The position numbers and the translations under genes were made by a program. Below the pieces are notes generated by a model. That model did not search any database. It was given only the letters and a program-made list of their open reading frames with translations, and had not been told where the DNA came from. From contig JAFVQX010000066.1 in NCBI GenBank assembly GCA_017504585.1, forward strand, positions 1 through 33,117: DNA of 33,117 nt, written 5' to 3'. Numbering within the stretch: the first letter of the stretch is position 1; each line of letters begins with the position of its first letter. Positions 22,879-30,635 of the stretch are shown one piece after another. Origin of the DNA: Lentisphaeria bacterium. GTDB lineage: Bacteria; Verrucomicrobiota; Lentisphaeria; Victivallales; Victivallaceae.

Positions 22879-23467
22879 CGTCCAATACGCTCATTTCATC
22901 TTCGATGAACTCCAGAGCTTTCTGCAAAGCTTTGGCGCGGTGACTGATCCTGTTCTTTTCTTCAGAACTCATTTCAGCAAAGGTGCGTGTTTCGCCTTTG
23001 GGTACAAAAATGGGATCGTAGCCAAAGCCGTTTTCGCCCCGCGGCGCATCGATGATCGTACCTTCCATGACCCCTTCAAAAGTTTCGATGACTTCGCCGT
23101 TGATGGCAATAGCTATTACACATACGAAGCGGGCGCTGCGGTCGCTTTTGCCTTCCAGTTCGCGCAAAACTCTGCCGATGCGGTCGGCGTCATCTTTGCC
23201 GTAACGGGCCGAGTAGATGCCGGGGGCGTTATCCAGCGCGGTGATCTCCAGCCCGGAGTCGTCAGCAAAGGTGGGCCGGTCGGTGTAGATACACGCTTCC
23301 AGCGCCTTCTGCGAAGCGTTTTCCTTAAATGTTTTGCCGGTTTCTTCCGACGGCGTAAAGCCCGGATAATCCAGCAAACTGTGCAATTCTGCATCCTGAC
23401 TGCCCAGAAGTGCGCGATATTCTTCAAATTTGTGAAGATTGGCGGTTGCGGCAACGATAACTGTCAT
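22868..23467 (-). CDS. rdgB: RdgB/HAM1-family dITP/XTP pyrophosphatase
   Basis: Hydrolyses non-canonical purine nucleoside triphosphates (dITP, XTP) to monophosphates to keep them out of DNA. 199 residues. Motifs are canonical: VAATANLHKFEEY near 4-16 (usual TxNxgKl.E), FADDSGLEITALDNAPGIYSARYG (catalytic Asp and substrate loop), then GFGYDPIFVP and SHRAKAL. The start at 23467 was chosen because GAGGTAA lies 7-13 bases upstream and the upstream frame is AT-rich leader. A promoter (TTGCCA-N17-TATGTT) lies 44 bases further. It begins the four-gene minus-strand operon with the glycosyltransferase, PfkB kinase and phosphoesterase. Confidence 0.95.
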   Translation of the reverse strand: MTVIVAATANLHKFEEYRALLGSQDAELHSLLDYPGFTPSEETGKTFKENASQKALEACIYTDRPTFADDSGLEITALDNAPGIYSARYGKDDADRIGRVLRELEGKSDRSARFVCVIAIAINGEVIETFEGVMEGTIIDAPRGENGFGYDPIFVPKGETRTFAEMSSEEKNRISHRAKALQKALEFIEDEMSVLDDEF

Positions 23468-23510
23468 GTATATTACCTCGTTAGTTTTATTAATTGAATA
23501 CACACTCAAT

Positions 23511-23539
23511 AACATAAAGCCGTTTGGCAGTTTTGGCAA
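23511..23539 (-). promoter_or_regulatory. Promoter of the rdgB operon
   Basis: On the minus strand TTGCCA (23539-23534), 17 bases, TATGTT (23516-23511), with the predicted start near 23504 and a 37-nt leader. It is divergent from and partly overlaps the tilS upstream region. Confidence 0.55.
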
Positions 23540-23547
23540 ATTTGAAG

Positions 23548-24915
23548 ATGAAGAAACTTTTAATAATTCCGCATTTTCTTAAAGAGTATCAGCATCGGAA
23601 GCTCCGGGTGGGCTTTTCCGGCGGTTCCGACAGCACCGCACTTTTGCTGCTTCTGCTGCAGTGGGGTTTTGAGCCCGATCTGCTGGAAGCTGTGCATTTT
23701 GATCACGGTTTGCGGGGTGATGCCAGTAGCGCCGACGGCGAATGGTGCCGGGATTTCTGTGCCGGTTTTGGGGTGAACTTTGTGTTGGTAAAACTGGATT
23801 TGACCGATGCTGTAAAGTCGGGCAGTTCGCTGGAGGATGCCGCCCGGGATGCCCGTCTGGCGTGGTATCGCGCGCACGATGACGACTCGCCCATAGTGCT
23901 GGCGCATCACGCCGGAGATGTTCAGGAAAATATCCTGCTCAAACTTGCCCGGGGCGGCAATGTGTCAAGTTTGACTTCGTTGAGAAATGTGCGCAAACTG
24001 TGGGATTTGACCATATTGCGGCCATTGCTGGAGTGGCACAAAAAAGATTTGGAAGAGTTTTTGCAGCAAAAACAGATCAGCGATTGGCGCAACGACGCAA
24101 CAAATCAGCAAAATGATTACCACCGGAATTTTTTGCGCAACGATCTTTTGCCCCGCTGGAACAGCTATCACGCCCCGGTGCAGAGCGCTTTGGACCGGGC
24201 GGCAAAAGTTCTGGCGATGGATGCGGATTTTATTGAAAAATGTGCAGGTGCAAAATTGGCGGAACTGGGCGGTGTTCTGCCGGAAACGACTTATGTCGGC
24301 TATTGGCTTGGTATGCACAACGCTTTGCTGGGGCGGGTGTTGCGCAGTTATCTTGCGCAAGTTGGCCCAAGCGCCGATGTGAAATTGACTTATTTGCAGT
24401 TGGAAAATTTCCGCAATAAACTTTTGCAGGAGCCCGGAACAGAAAGCCGGATCATCGAACTCAACGGCTCTTTCCGCTTCCGGCGCCGGGGCGACAGGTT
24501 GGAATTTCTTGGCGGAGAGCCTGAAAAATGTGAACTTGCTCCGGCAGAGTGGCAGTGGCAGCAGCAGAAAAAAGTCGAATACGCCAACTGGCTTCTTGCC
24601 TGCGAGGTGATCGACGGGGCCGTTTGCGCTCCGGGGCAGGGGGTGTTCTATTTTGATCAGGCGACACTTCCGGCAACATTGTATTGTTCGCTGCGCCGGG
24701 GCGGGGAAGTTATGAGTGTCTGGGGCGGCAAAGCTCCGCGGCATGTGAAGCATCTTTTAAGCGGCAGGAATTGCCGGAAGGATATGCTGCTGGTAAAGGA
24801 TGATCGAGATAATATCATCATTCTGGGGGATTTGCGCCGCAGCGCGATCGCGCCGGTTACAGCTGATACCCGCAAAACGGTCAAAATCATCATAAAATCG
24901 CCGGATAACCAATAA
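23548..24915 (+). CDS. tilS: tRNA(Ile)-lysidine synthase
   Basis: Modifies C34 of the tRNA-Ile CAU anticodon to lysidine using ATP and lysine, which switches the codon reading from AUG to AUA; essential in most bacteria. 455 residues from the ATG at 23548. The PP-loop FSGGSDST is at 23-30, followed by HFDHGLRGDAS (~53-63), AHHAGDVQENILLKLARGGN (~126-145) and LRPLLEW, all hallmark positions. The central region is family-typical, and the C-terminal domain (LYCSLRRGGEV...KHLLSGRNCRKDMLLVKDD) is the TilS substrate-binding domain. ATG 23548 is preferred over an upstream TTG; SD is weak. It faces the rdgB operon. Confidence 0.95.
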   Translation: MKKLLIIPHFLKEYQHRKLRVGFSGGSDSTALLLLLLQWGFEPDLLEAVHFDHGLRGDASSADGEWCRDFCAGFGVNFVLVKLDLTDAVKSGSSLEDAARDARLAWYRAHDDDSPIVLAHHAGDVQENILLKLARGGNVSSLTSLRNVRKLWDLTILRPLLEWHKKDLEEFLQQKQISDWRNDATNQQNDYHRNFLRNDLLPRWNSYHAPVQSALDRAAKVLAMDADFIEKCAGAKLAELGGVLPETTYVGYWLGMHNALLGRVLRSYLAQVGPSADVKLTYLQLENFRNKLLQEPGTESRIIELNGSFRFRRRGDRLEFLGGEPEKCELAPAEWQWQQQKKVEYANWLLACEVIDGAVCAPGQGVFYFDQATLPATLYCSLRRGGEVMSVWGGKAPRHVKHLLSGRNCRKDMLLVKDDRDNIIILGDLRRSAIAPVTADTRKTVKIIIKSPDNQ

Positions 24916-24941
24916 AAACGGTGAAAATCCATACCGCAGAG

Positions 24942-24970
24942 TTGCAATACTGGCAAAGCAGAGCTATCTT
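24942..24970 (+). promoter_or_regulatory. Promoter of the TetR-type regulator
   Basis: TTGCAA (24942-24947), 17 bases, TATCTT (24965-24970). The leader to the ATG at 25010 is about 33 nt and may hold the autoregulatory operator, though no clear dyad is visible. Confidence 0.62.
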
Positions 24971-25009
24971 ATACCACGTTTTAACGGTAACAAAAGAGTT
25001 CGCAAGACG

Positions 25010-25576
25010 ATGAATAAAGAAAGTAAACGGGATCTTATCCTGGAGGGTTTGGAAAATCTGCTGCCCGGCCGGCGTTTTCATGAGATCACTCTCGACGAAG
25101 TGGCCAGAGCCGCGCAAGTTGGCAAAGGTACGATCTATTTGTACTTCAAGGATAAAGAGGCGCTGTTTGCTGAACTTATAAGTTATCAGCTTGAACGGCT
25201 CGCCCGGGAACTTGCGGCATTGGAAAGTTGTCCGGTCGATAAGCTGCCCGAACAGGTATTTGATCTGGTTGGCGGGTTTATCCGTCAGCACCGCGCCGGG
25301 TTCGGAGCGGCGGGCGAAGCGGCTTCGCACATAGCAAATCTGACCGGAGAACAGATCGAAAAGTTGCGCAATCAGAGTACGGCGGTGGTCGAGGCTCTGG
25401 CCGGAGTAATGAAAAAGTCATTACCCGTCTGGGGCGATGAACAGGCTGCACTCAATGCAAGGATATTGCTCTGGCTGGTGGATGGATTTATGCGCAGCAA
25501 TTTTGCCCGGGAAGATTGCAAGCTGAACTCCCGGGAAATTCTGGAGTTTTTCCGCCGGGGTGCCGGTCTTAAATGA
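25010..25576 (+). CDS. TetR/AcrR-family transcriptional regulator
   Basis: 188 residues. The N-terminal HTH is canonical: DLILEGLENLLPGRRFHEITLDEVARAAQVGKGTIYLYFKDKEALFAELI (residues 8-57), with the recognition helix GTIYLYF. The remaining ~130 residues form the helical ligand-binding and dimer domain, which is not conserved enough to infer a ligand. It has its own promoter. Regulators of this family usually repress a neighbouring exporter or enzyme; here the downstream gene is an M42 aminopeptidase 54 bases on, which is an unusual partner, so the target may lie elsewhere. No efflux genes are adjacent. Confidence 0.93.
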   Translation: MNKESKRDLILEGLENLLPGRRFHEITLDEVARAAQVGKGTIYLYFKDKEALFAELISYQLERLARELAALESCPVDKLPEQVFDLVGGFIRQHRAGFGAAGEAASHIANLTGEQIEKLRNQSTAVVEALAGVMKKSLPVWGDEQAALNARILLWLVDGFMRSNFAREDCKLNSREILEFFRRGAGLK

Positions 25577-25630
25577 TTTGATATTTCAGTTTTTATATAA
25601 AACAATAATGTTACGAATGGAAGTCTTGTT

Positions 25631-26704
25631 ATGCCCGACAAAAGCGCTTTGAAATTTTTTGAGGATCTGCTCAACACCACCGGTCCTTCCGGTTACGAAG
25701 AAGAGCCGGCAGGCGTTTTCCGCAAATATATGGAAAAATTCTGCGATAAAGTGGATACTGACGTGCTGGGCAACACTATCGGGGTGCTTAATCCTGATGC
25801 GCCTTTCAAGGTGATGCTGGTGGGGCATTATGACGAGATCGGTTTTCAGGTAACGCATATATCTGAAGACGGCTACATCTGGTTCCGCCCCAACGGCGGT
25901 ATCGATAAACTCAATGTCCCGGCGTCGGAGGTGGAAATCAAAACCGCCAGGGGTATCGTTCATGGGGTCATCGGCAAAAAGCCCATCCACCTGTTGAGCG
26001 AAGCCGAGCGGGATCGGGCGGTCAAGCTGGAAGATATGTGGATCGATATCGGTACCGAAGACCGCAAGGAAACCGAAAAACTTGTCGCCGTCGGCGACCC
26101 CATCGCCCTGAAACGCAATGTTGCCATGCTGGGCAAAAACCGTATTATGAGCAAAGGTCTGGATGACCGGATCGGCGCTTTTGTAGTTGCCGAAACTCTG
26201 CGCGCTCTTGCCAAACGCAAGATCAATGTGGGGGTGTACGGTGTTGGGTCGGTTCAGGAAGAGCTGGGGTGCCGCGGGGCGATCGCCAGCAGCTACAATA
26301 TCAACCCCAACGTGGCGATCGCTATCGATGTCGGGTTTGCTACTGATTTGCCGGATGTGCCCAAAAAGAAGTTTGGCGATGCCAAGCTGGGGCAAGGCCC
26401 CATGATCGCCGCCAGCGCCGACGTAAATACGGTTTTGCGCCGGAAGATCGTGGAAACTGCCGATAAAAACAAGTTCGCTTATCAGCCGGTCACCGCCCAC
26501 CGGGCTTCCGGGGGGACCGATGCTGCGGTCATCCAGCTTATCCGGGGCGGAGCAGCGGCGGCTTTGATCAGCATTCCCAACCGCTATATGCACAGTCCGG
26601 TAGAGGTCTGCGACTTGCGGGATGTGGACAATGCAGTGAAAATCCTGACCGAAACTATCGCTGCATTGACTGGAAATGAACAATTTCGGCCCGGTTTGGA
26701 CTAA
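25631..26704 (+). CDS. M42-family metallo-aminopeptidase
   Basis: Cytoplasmic dinuclear-metal aminopeptidase of the FrvX/PepA/TET type, 357 residues, which forms large tetrahedral or dodecameric shells that trim short peptides. All expected metal ligands can be placed: His66 in GHYDEIGF (65-72), Asp179 in LDDRIGAF (177-184), Glu210/Glu211 in SVQEELGCRGA (207-217), Asp233 in AIDVGFATD (231-239) and His321 in MHSPVE. HRASGGTDAA (290-299) is the family C-terminal active-site loop. The N-terminal LLNTTGPSGYEEE is also typical. It may work with the peptide importer CstA and other scavenging functions, but this is inference. SD is GGAAG; no promoter was found directly upstream. Confidence 0.94.
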   Translation: MPDKSALKFFEDLLNTTGPSGYEEEPAGVFRKYMEKFCDKVDTDVLGNTIGVLNPDAPFKVMLVGHYDEIGFQVTHISEDGYIWFRPNGGIDKLNVPASEVEIKTARGIVHGVIGKKPIHLLSEAERDRAVKLEDMWIDIGTEDRKETEKLVAVGDPIALKRNVAMLGKNRIMSKGLDDRIGAFVVAETLRALAKRKINVGVYGVGSVQEELGCRGAIASSYNINPNVAIAIDVGFATDLPDVPKKKFGDAKLGQGPMIAASADVNTVLRRKIVETADKNKFAYQPVTAHRASGGTDAAVIQLIRGGAAAALISIPNRYMHSPVEVCDLRDVDNAVKILTETIAALTGNEQFRPGLD

Positions 26705-26742
26705 AAAGTTGCAAAATTGCGGAAAAGTTCATAAAAAGCTAT

Positions 26743-26771
26743 TTGCATTAACGTAAAATTGGATATATATT
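26743..26771 (+). promoter_or_regulatory. Promoter of the FHA-ftsH-DUF167-ilvH region
   Basis: TTGCAT (26743-26748), 17 bases, TATATT (26766-26771), with the predicted start near 26778. It has the same pattern as the promoters at 11489 and 17767. The leader to the FHA start is about 73 nt. Confidence 0.65.
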
Positions 26772-26850
26772 CTCTCAAAAAGGTTATGTCAATTTTTTGA
26801 TAGATACGGCGGCGGGAAGAAAAACGCTGATGTACGGAGGTAGATCAACA

Positions 26851-27390
26851 ATGGCGGATTATCCAAAACTGATGGTATTGTCAGAAAAATTCCGTGGGCT
26901 GGTTTTTGAGTTAAAAGAAGACTCGATCAGTGTGGGACGGAACGATCAGCGGGATATTTGTATCAAAGATCCCAGCTTGAGTTCTTATCATTGTGATTTT
27001 ATTCATAATGAAGATGGTTATTTTATCTGCGACCGCGGCAGTACCAACGGTACGCGTTTGAATAACGTGCCGTTGAATCCGGAAGAGATGTATCCGCTGA
27101 AGAATTCGGATCTACTGCAGCTGGGCAGCGTGGAAGTCATGTTCGATTATGATGACGGCTCTCTGCCCACAGTTTCGCGGACTGAAACCGGCATTGATCT
27201 TACCAGTACGCAAACTGGTATGTCAACGGTAAAAGATTTCAACAATCTTTCGCCGTTTGCCAACAACGATGATAAGAGCGAAGCGCGCAACCGCAAACTG
27301 ATAATTGGCGGTATTGCAGCAGTAGGATTGGTGATCCTCGGTTTGTTGGTATGGCTGGTGGTCAAAACCGTTCAGCAGCATATAAACTGA
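26851..27390 (+). CDS. FHA-domain protein with C-terminal membrane anchor
   Basis: 179 residues from the ATG at 26851, chosen because GGAGG lies 10 bases upstream; an in-frame ATG at 26797 lacks an RBS. The FHA domain (about 5-98) has the phosphothreonine-binding residues SVGR (27-30), SSYHCDF (44-50) and STNGTRLN (64-71). A polar, Thr-rich linker follows (~100-145), then a TM helix LIIGGIAAVGLVILGLLVWLVV (152-173) and a short tail. The FHA part would face the cytoplasm, so it reads Ser/Thr kinase signals at the membrane. No kinase gene is present here. It precedes ftsH by 157 bases, with an attenuator-like hairpin between them. Confidence 0.88.
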   Translation: MADYPKLMVLSEKFRGLVFELKEDSISVGRNDQRDICIKDPSLSSYHCDFIHNEDGYFICDRGSTNGTRLNNVPLNPEEMYPLKNSDLLQLGSVEVMFDYDDGSLPTVSRTETGIDLTSTQTGMSTVKDFNNLSPFANNDDKSEARNRKLIIGGIAAVGLVILGLLVWLVVKTVQQHIN

Positions 27391-27423
27391 AGTTTGCAAC
27401 ACAACTTGCCAAGGCTGCTGAAG

Positions 27424-27524
27424 TTGTCGGCAGTCTTGAAAATAAAGTTGTGATAAAAAGACGACACCGACAAAAGTTTGAGCTGGCATTTTACAGTGCC
27501 GCCGATTTTTGTCGGTGCCGTTTT
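27424..27524 (+). terminator. Alternative hairpins between the FHA gene and ftsH
   Basis: CACCGACAAAA (27465-27475) pairs with TTTTGTCGGTG (27507-27517) to form an 11-bp stem, with an inner GGCA/TGCC hairpin, then TTTT at 27521. The segment CCGACAA (27467-27473) can instead pair with TTGTCGG at 27424-27430. The two folds exclude each other, as in an attenuator, but the U-run is short. Confidence 0.5.
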
Positions 27525-27546
27525 AATAATAGCAGGAGAGATTTTT

Positions 27547-29613
27547 ATGAGCGAAGAAAAGCGTGATCCCGGCAAAAAAATGCCGGAAAACAATAACAAT
27601 ATAAAGGTGTTGCGCATACCCGGCGTGCTGATTTTCTGGGTGTTGCTGCTGGTGGTTTTTGCCGGGATGTACTTCTGGAAAGGCAGCAGCGCTCCGGCAG
27701 TACAGCAATGGGATCAAACCCAGTTCGAAAAACGCATCGGCGATGTGATAAATGCCAAGGTCATGCCGGAAGAAGACGGTTTGCTTTATGTGGAAGGCGA
27801 GTATAAACTTACCGAAGCCGAACTCAATGCTGCCAAGCTCAAAGGCAAAAACGTGCCATCCTACGGTAAATTCCGCACAAGAATTCTTAAAAATGATAAT
27901 ATAGAAGCCAAACTGCAGCAGGTGGGCAATATCAAGATCCAGCCCCGGGATAACTGGTTTACCTCGTTGATTTCGCTGGTGCTGCCGGTGCTGATAATCG
28001 GTATAATCATCTATATACTCTTTTCGCGGCAGATAAAGATGGCGAACCGCAACGCTATGCAGTTCGGTAAATCCCGTGCCCGGATGATCCTGCCCGGTGA
28101 TCTCAAGGTCAAATTTGCTGATGTGGCGGGTGCCGACGAAGCCAAAGAAGAGATACAGGAGATCGTGGAATATCTTAAAGATCCCCTGAAATTCAAACTC
28201 CTCGGCGGCAAGATACCCCGCGGCTGTCTGCTGGTGGGTCCCCCCGGAACCGGTAAAACCATGTTGGCCAAAGCGGTAGCAAGCGAAGCCGGGGTGCCGT
28301 TCTTTTCCATCAGCGGTTCGGATTTTGTGGAAATGTTTGTGGGGGTGGGCGCCAGCCGGGTGCGTGATATGTTTGACCACGCCCGCAGAAACACCCCCTG
28401 TCTGATTTTTATTGACGAAATCGACGCCGTGGGCCGTTCCCGTTTTTCCGGAATGGGCGGCGGGCACGACGAGCGGGAACAGACTCTGAACGCCATGCTT
28501 GTAGAGATGGATGGTTTGGAAAATCGCTCCGACGTGATCGTGCTGGCAGCCACCAACCGCCCCGATGTGCTTGATCCGGCATTGCTCCGCCCCGGCCGTT
28601 TTGACCGGCAGGTGGTGCTGGATCTGCCCGACATAAAAGGCCGTCGGCAGATACTTGATGTGCACGCCAAAAACGTCCGGCTGGGCGAAGATGTGAATTT
28701 GGATACCATTGCCCAGAGCACCCCCGGGTTCAGCGGGGCGGATCTGGCGAATTTGTGCAACGAAGCGGCGTTGCTGGCAGCGCGTTACAACCGCGACAGC
28801 ATCACCCAGGCGGATATGGAAGAAGCCCGGGATAAGGTCTGTTTCGGCAGAGAGCGCCGCAGCCGCAAAATCAGCGAACGCGAGCGCAAACTTACGGCAT
28901 ATCACGAGTCCGGCCACGCGCTGGTGGGGCTGCATTGCGAGCATACCGACCCGCTGCACAAGATCACGATCATACCCCGCGGGCAGAGTTATCTGGGGGC
29001 GACATTTTCCATACCCAAAGAAGATGTTTACACCAAAAGCAAGCTGGAACTCCTTGACCAGATGGCAATGACCCTGGGCGGCCGGGCTGCCGAAGAGATC
29101 ATTTTTGGCGACATAACCACCGGGGCAGGGCAGGATATCGAAGTTGTCAGCCGTCTGGCGCGGATGATGGTCTGCGCATACGGCATGAACGATAAGATCG
29201 GCCCCATCAAATATGGTGATTTCCGCAGTCATGTGCATATACGCTTTGACGCGCCGCCGGTACATGAATCCAGCGAAGAGACCGCCCGGGAAATCGATGT
29301 GGAAGTCAAAAAACTCATCGACGATGCCCACAAACGGGCGCTGGATATACTTTCGGAACATCGGGACGAATTGGAAAAACTGGCGCAGACTTTGCTGGAA
29401 AAAGAAACGATTTCGGCTGCCGAAGTGGATATTTTGCTGGGTAGAGCGGTTCCGGAAACTCCGGAAGCTCCGGCTGATGCCGAAAGTGCCGGCGAAGCTG
29501 CCGAAGCTGGCGAAGCTGCCGAAGCTGCCGAAGCTGCCGAAGCTGCCGAAGCTGCCGAAGCTGCCGAAGCTGTTGAAAATAAAGAAAAAACCGAACCGGC
29601 AGCCGAAGCATGA
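27547..29613 (+). CDS. ftsH: ATP-dependent zinc metalloprotease FtsH
   Basis: Membrane AAA+ protease that degrades misassembled membrane proteins and regulatory proteins. 688 residues from ATG 27547 (SD AGGAGAG); the earlier frame start at 27478 lies in the hairpin. TM1 is at 25-44, a periplasmic loop follows, and TM2 is at 140-160. The AAA module has GPPGTGKT (231-238), [11 protein letters not shown] (286-296) and the SRH ending [15 protein letters not shown] (348-362). The protease has the zinc motif HESGH (453-457; usual HEAGH), with the third ligand expected near D529. After ~640 the tail is a pure Ala/Glu stretch built from a 9-bp DNA repeat, which other FtsH proteins lack. The DUF167 gene start overlaps the stop (ATGA). 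Confidence 0.97.
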   Translation: MSEEKRDPGKKMPENNNNIKVLRIPGVLIFWVLLLVVFAGMYFWKGSSAPAVQQWDQTQFEKRIGDVINAKVMPEEDGLLYVEGEYKLTEAELNAAKLKGKNVPSYGKFRTRILKNDNIEAKLQQVGNIKIQPRDNWFTSLISLVLPVLIIGIIIYILFSRQIKMANRNAMQFGKSRARMILPGDLKVKFADVAGADEAKEEIQEIVEYLKDPLKFKLLGGKIPRGCLLVGPPGTGKTMLAKAVASEAGVPFFSISGSDFVEMFVGVGASRVRDMFDHARRNTPCLIFIDEIDAVGRSRFSGMGGGHDEREQTLNAMLVEMDGLENRSDVIVLAATNRPDVLDPALLRPGRFDRQVVLDLPDIKGRRQILDVHAKNVRLGEDVNLDTIAQSTPGFSGADLANLCNEAALLAARYNRDSITQADMEEARDKVCFGRERRSRKISERERKLTAYHESGHALVGLHCEHTDPLHKITIIPRGQSYLGATFSIPKEDVYTKSKLELLDQMAMTLGGRAAEEIIFGDITTGAGQDIEVVSRLARMMVCAYGMNDKIGPIKYGDFRSHVHIRFDAPPVHESSEETAREIDVEVKKLIDDAHKRALDILSEHRDELEKLAQTLLEKETISAAEVDILLGRAVPETPEAPADAESAGEAAEAGEAAEAAEAAEAAEAAEAAEAVENKEKTEPAAEA
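29494..29574 (+). repeat. 9-bp tandem repeat inside ftsH (GAAGCTGCC)
   Basis: Seven perfect copies and one GAAGCTGGC lie between 29494 and 29565, then GAAGCTGTT to 29574. It encodes (Glu-Ala-Ala)n at the C-terminus of FtsH. The frame is kept because the unit is three codons, so copy-number changes would only lengthen or shorten the tail. Confidence 0.92.
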
Positions 29614-29924
29614 GTACGCCCCCTGATGGAGCCGTAACAGCCTCCGGCAGCGGTTGTGTGATAAACTGTCTGGCAACGCCCCGGGCATCGCGCAATGCCT
29701 TGACCGCATGGCACGATAACCGGCTGAAAGTTGCGTTGGCGGCGCCGCCGGTGGATGGCGAAGCCAACAAAACGCTGGTCAAATTCATGGCAGAAGTGCT
29801 GCAAGTACCCAAAAGCAGCGTCAGCGTGGCATCCGGCTTGACCGGGCGGCGCAAAAGCGTGGCAATAAGTAATTTAAGTGCCGAAGCGGCAATAAAGATA
29901 TTATCAGATTTGGTCAAAGATTAA
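29610..29924 (+). CDS. DUF167 (YggU-family) protein
   Basis: 104 residues of the small, widely conserved DUF167 family whose structures are known but whose role is not. Typical features: INCLATPRASRNALTAWHDNRLKVALAAPPVDGEANKTLVKFMAEVLQVPKSSVSVASGLTGRRKSVAI (about 19-87), including the 'PPvdGkAN..l..fla..l.v....v.i..G...r.K.v' signature. Its ATG overlaps the ftsH stop by four bases (ATGA), so it is translationally coupled. The first ~15 residues are low-complexity. ilvH follows 22 bases after its stop. Confidence 0.92.
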   Translation: MSTPPDGAVTASGSGCVINCLATPRASRNALTAWHDNRLKVALAAPPVDGEANKTLVKFMAEVLQVPKSSVSVASGLTGRRKSVAISNLSAEAAIKILSDLVKD

Positions 29925-29946
29925 ATATAAACAGGAGATGGTGAAA

Positions 29947-30438
29947 ATGAGCGAAGCAAAAAGTTACACTTTTTCGGTGCGCGTGGAAAATAAATTTGGG
30001 GTTTTGTCCCGCATTGCCGGACTTTTCAGCGGCCGCGGCTACAATATTTCTTCTTTGACGGTGAACTCCACCAGCGACCCGGAAGTATCCCGCATGATCA
30101 TTGTGACCCGGGGCGATGATGCCGTCATCGAACAGATCGAAAAACAGCTCAACAAACTTATTGAAGTCATTAAAGTCGACCGTTTGAGCGGCGAAGATTT
30201 CATTGAACGTGAGCTGGCACTCTTCAAGATCGCAGCCGATACTCCCGAAAAGAAAGCCCAGGTCATTCAACTGGTGGAAATTTTCAACGGCAAATTTGTG
30301 ACTGTCGGCCCCGAAGAACTGGGCGTGGAAATTTCCGGCCGGGCCTCCCAGATCGACAACTTTATGAGCATGGTCAGCGATATTGGTATTATCGACATGG
30401 CCCGCTCCGGCCGTGTAGCCATAGCCCGTGCTAAATAA
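29947..30438 (+). CDS. ilvH: Acetolactate synthase small (regulatory) subunit
   Basis: Regulates the large acetolactate synthase subunit of branched-chain amino acid synthesis; its ACT domain binds valine. 163 residues from ATG 29947 (ATG 29938 lies inside the SD AGGAGATGGTG). The N-terminal ACT domain reads FSVRVENKFGVLSRIAGLFSGRGYNISSLTVNST (8-41), with the conserved 'rGyNI.SLtVg' segment, then VIEQIEKQLNKLIEVIKVDRL. The C-terminal half (VQLVEIFNGKFVTVGPEELGVEISGRASQID) is family-typical. The large-subunit gene (ilvB/ilvI) is not in the window, so the usual ilvBN pairing is broken here. Confidence 0.95.
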   Translation: MSEAKSYTFSVRVENKFGVLSRIAGLFSGRGYNISSLTVNSTSDPEVSRMIIVTRGDDAVIEQIEKQLNKLIEVIKVDRLSGEDFIERELALFKIAADTPEKKAQVIQLVEIFNGKFVTVGPEELGVEISGRASQIDNFMSMVSDIGIIDMARSGRVAIARAK

Positions 30439-30462
30439 TTACAGCCGGAAATAGAAAAAACC

Positions 30463-30484
30463 CAGGCTTGTCTTGGGGCGCCTG
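30463..30484 (-). terminator. Rho-independent terminator of the minus-strand hydrolase transcript
   Basis: On the minus strand CAGGC (30484-30480 region), a 12-base loop and GCCTG (30467-30463) plus GG, followed by six Ts (complement of 30455-30460). It lies about 150 bases past the hydrolase stop and overlaps the space just after ilvH. Confidence 0.62.
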
Positions 30485-30510
30485 ACGAAAGAGCAAGGCA
30501 ACCAAGCTTC

Positions 30511-30537
30511 CGGCGGTTACTCAACAAGTAGCCGCCG
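30511..30537. other. GC-rich hairpin in the ilvH-hydrolase gap
   Basis: CGGCGGTTACT (30511-30521), five-base loop, AGTAGCCGCCG (30527-30537): an 11-bp stem including one wobble. There is no U-run on either strand, so it is not a simple terminator. Confidence 0.6.
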
Positions 30538-30581
30538 TAATCTTTATTGGGAAGTTAAACAATATTTTTCATGTTCCAATC

Positions 30582-30620
30582 AGGCTGTTGCCAAGGAAAT
30601 CAACCGTTTGGCAACAGCCT
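30582..30620. terminator. Perfect 13-bp hairpin between convergent genes
   Basis: AGGCTGTTGCCAA (30582-30594) and TTGGCAACAGCCT (30608-30620), with a 13-base loop. It is just past the stop of the large hydrolase (minus) and past ilvH (plus). Only three Ts follow on the plus strand. It may block both transcripts or protect mRNA ends. The left arm and loop contain GTTGCC and ATCAACCGT, the two halves of the element A/B core. Confidence 0.6.
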
Positions 30621-30635
30621 TTGAAGCGGCTTTAC

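Noticed and set aside
27523-29709. 728-residue minus-strand ORF opposite ftsH
   Set aside because: Mirror of the ftsH coding strand; composition (His, Phe, Gln rich) is typical of antisense frames and FtsH motifs on the plus strand are complete.
30455-30540. c-di-GMP (GEMM) riboswitch downstream of ilvH
   Set aside because: Short pieces such as CGAAAGAG and CTTCCGGC recall it, but the conserved core and tetraloop-receptor order are absent, and no gene lies downstream in the right direction.
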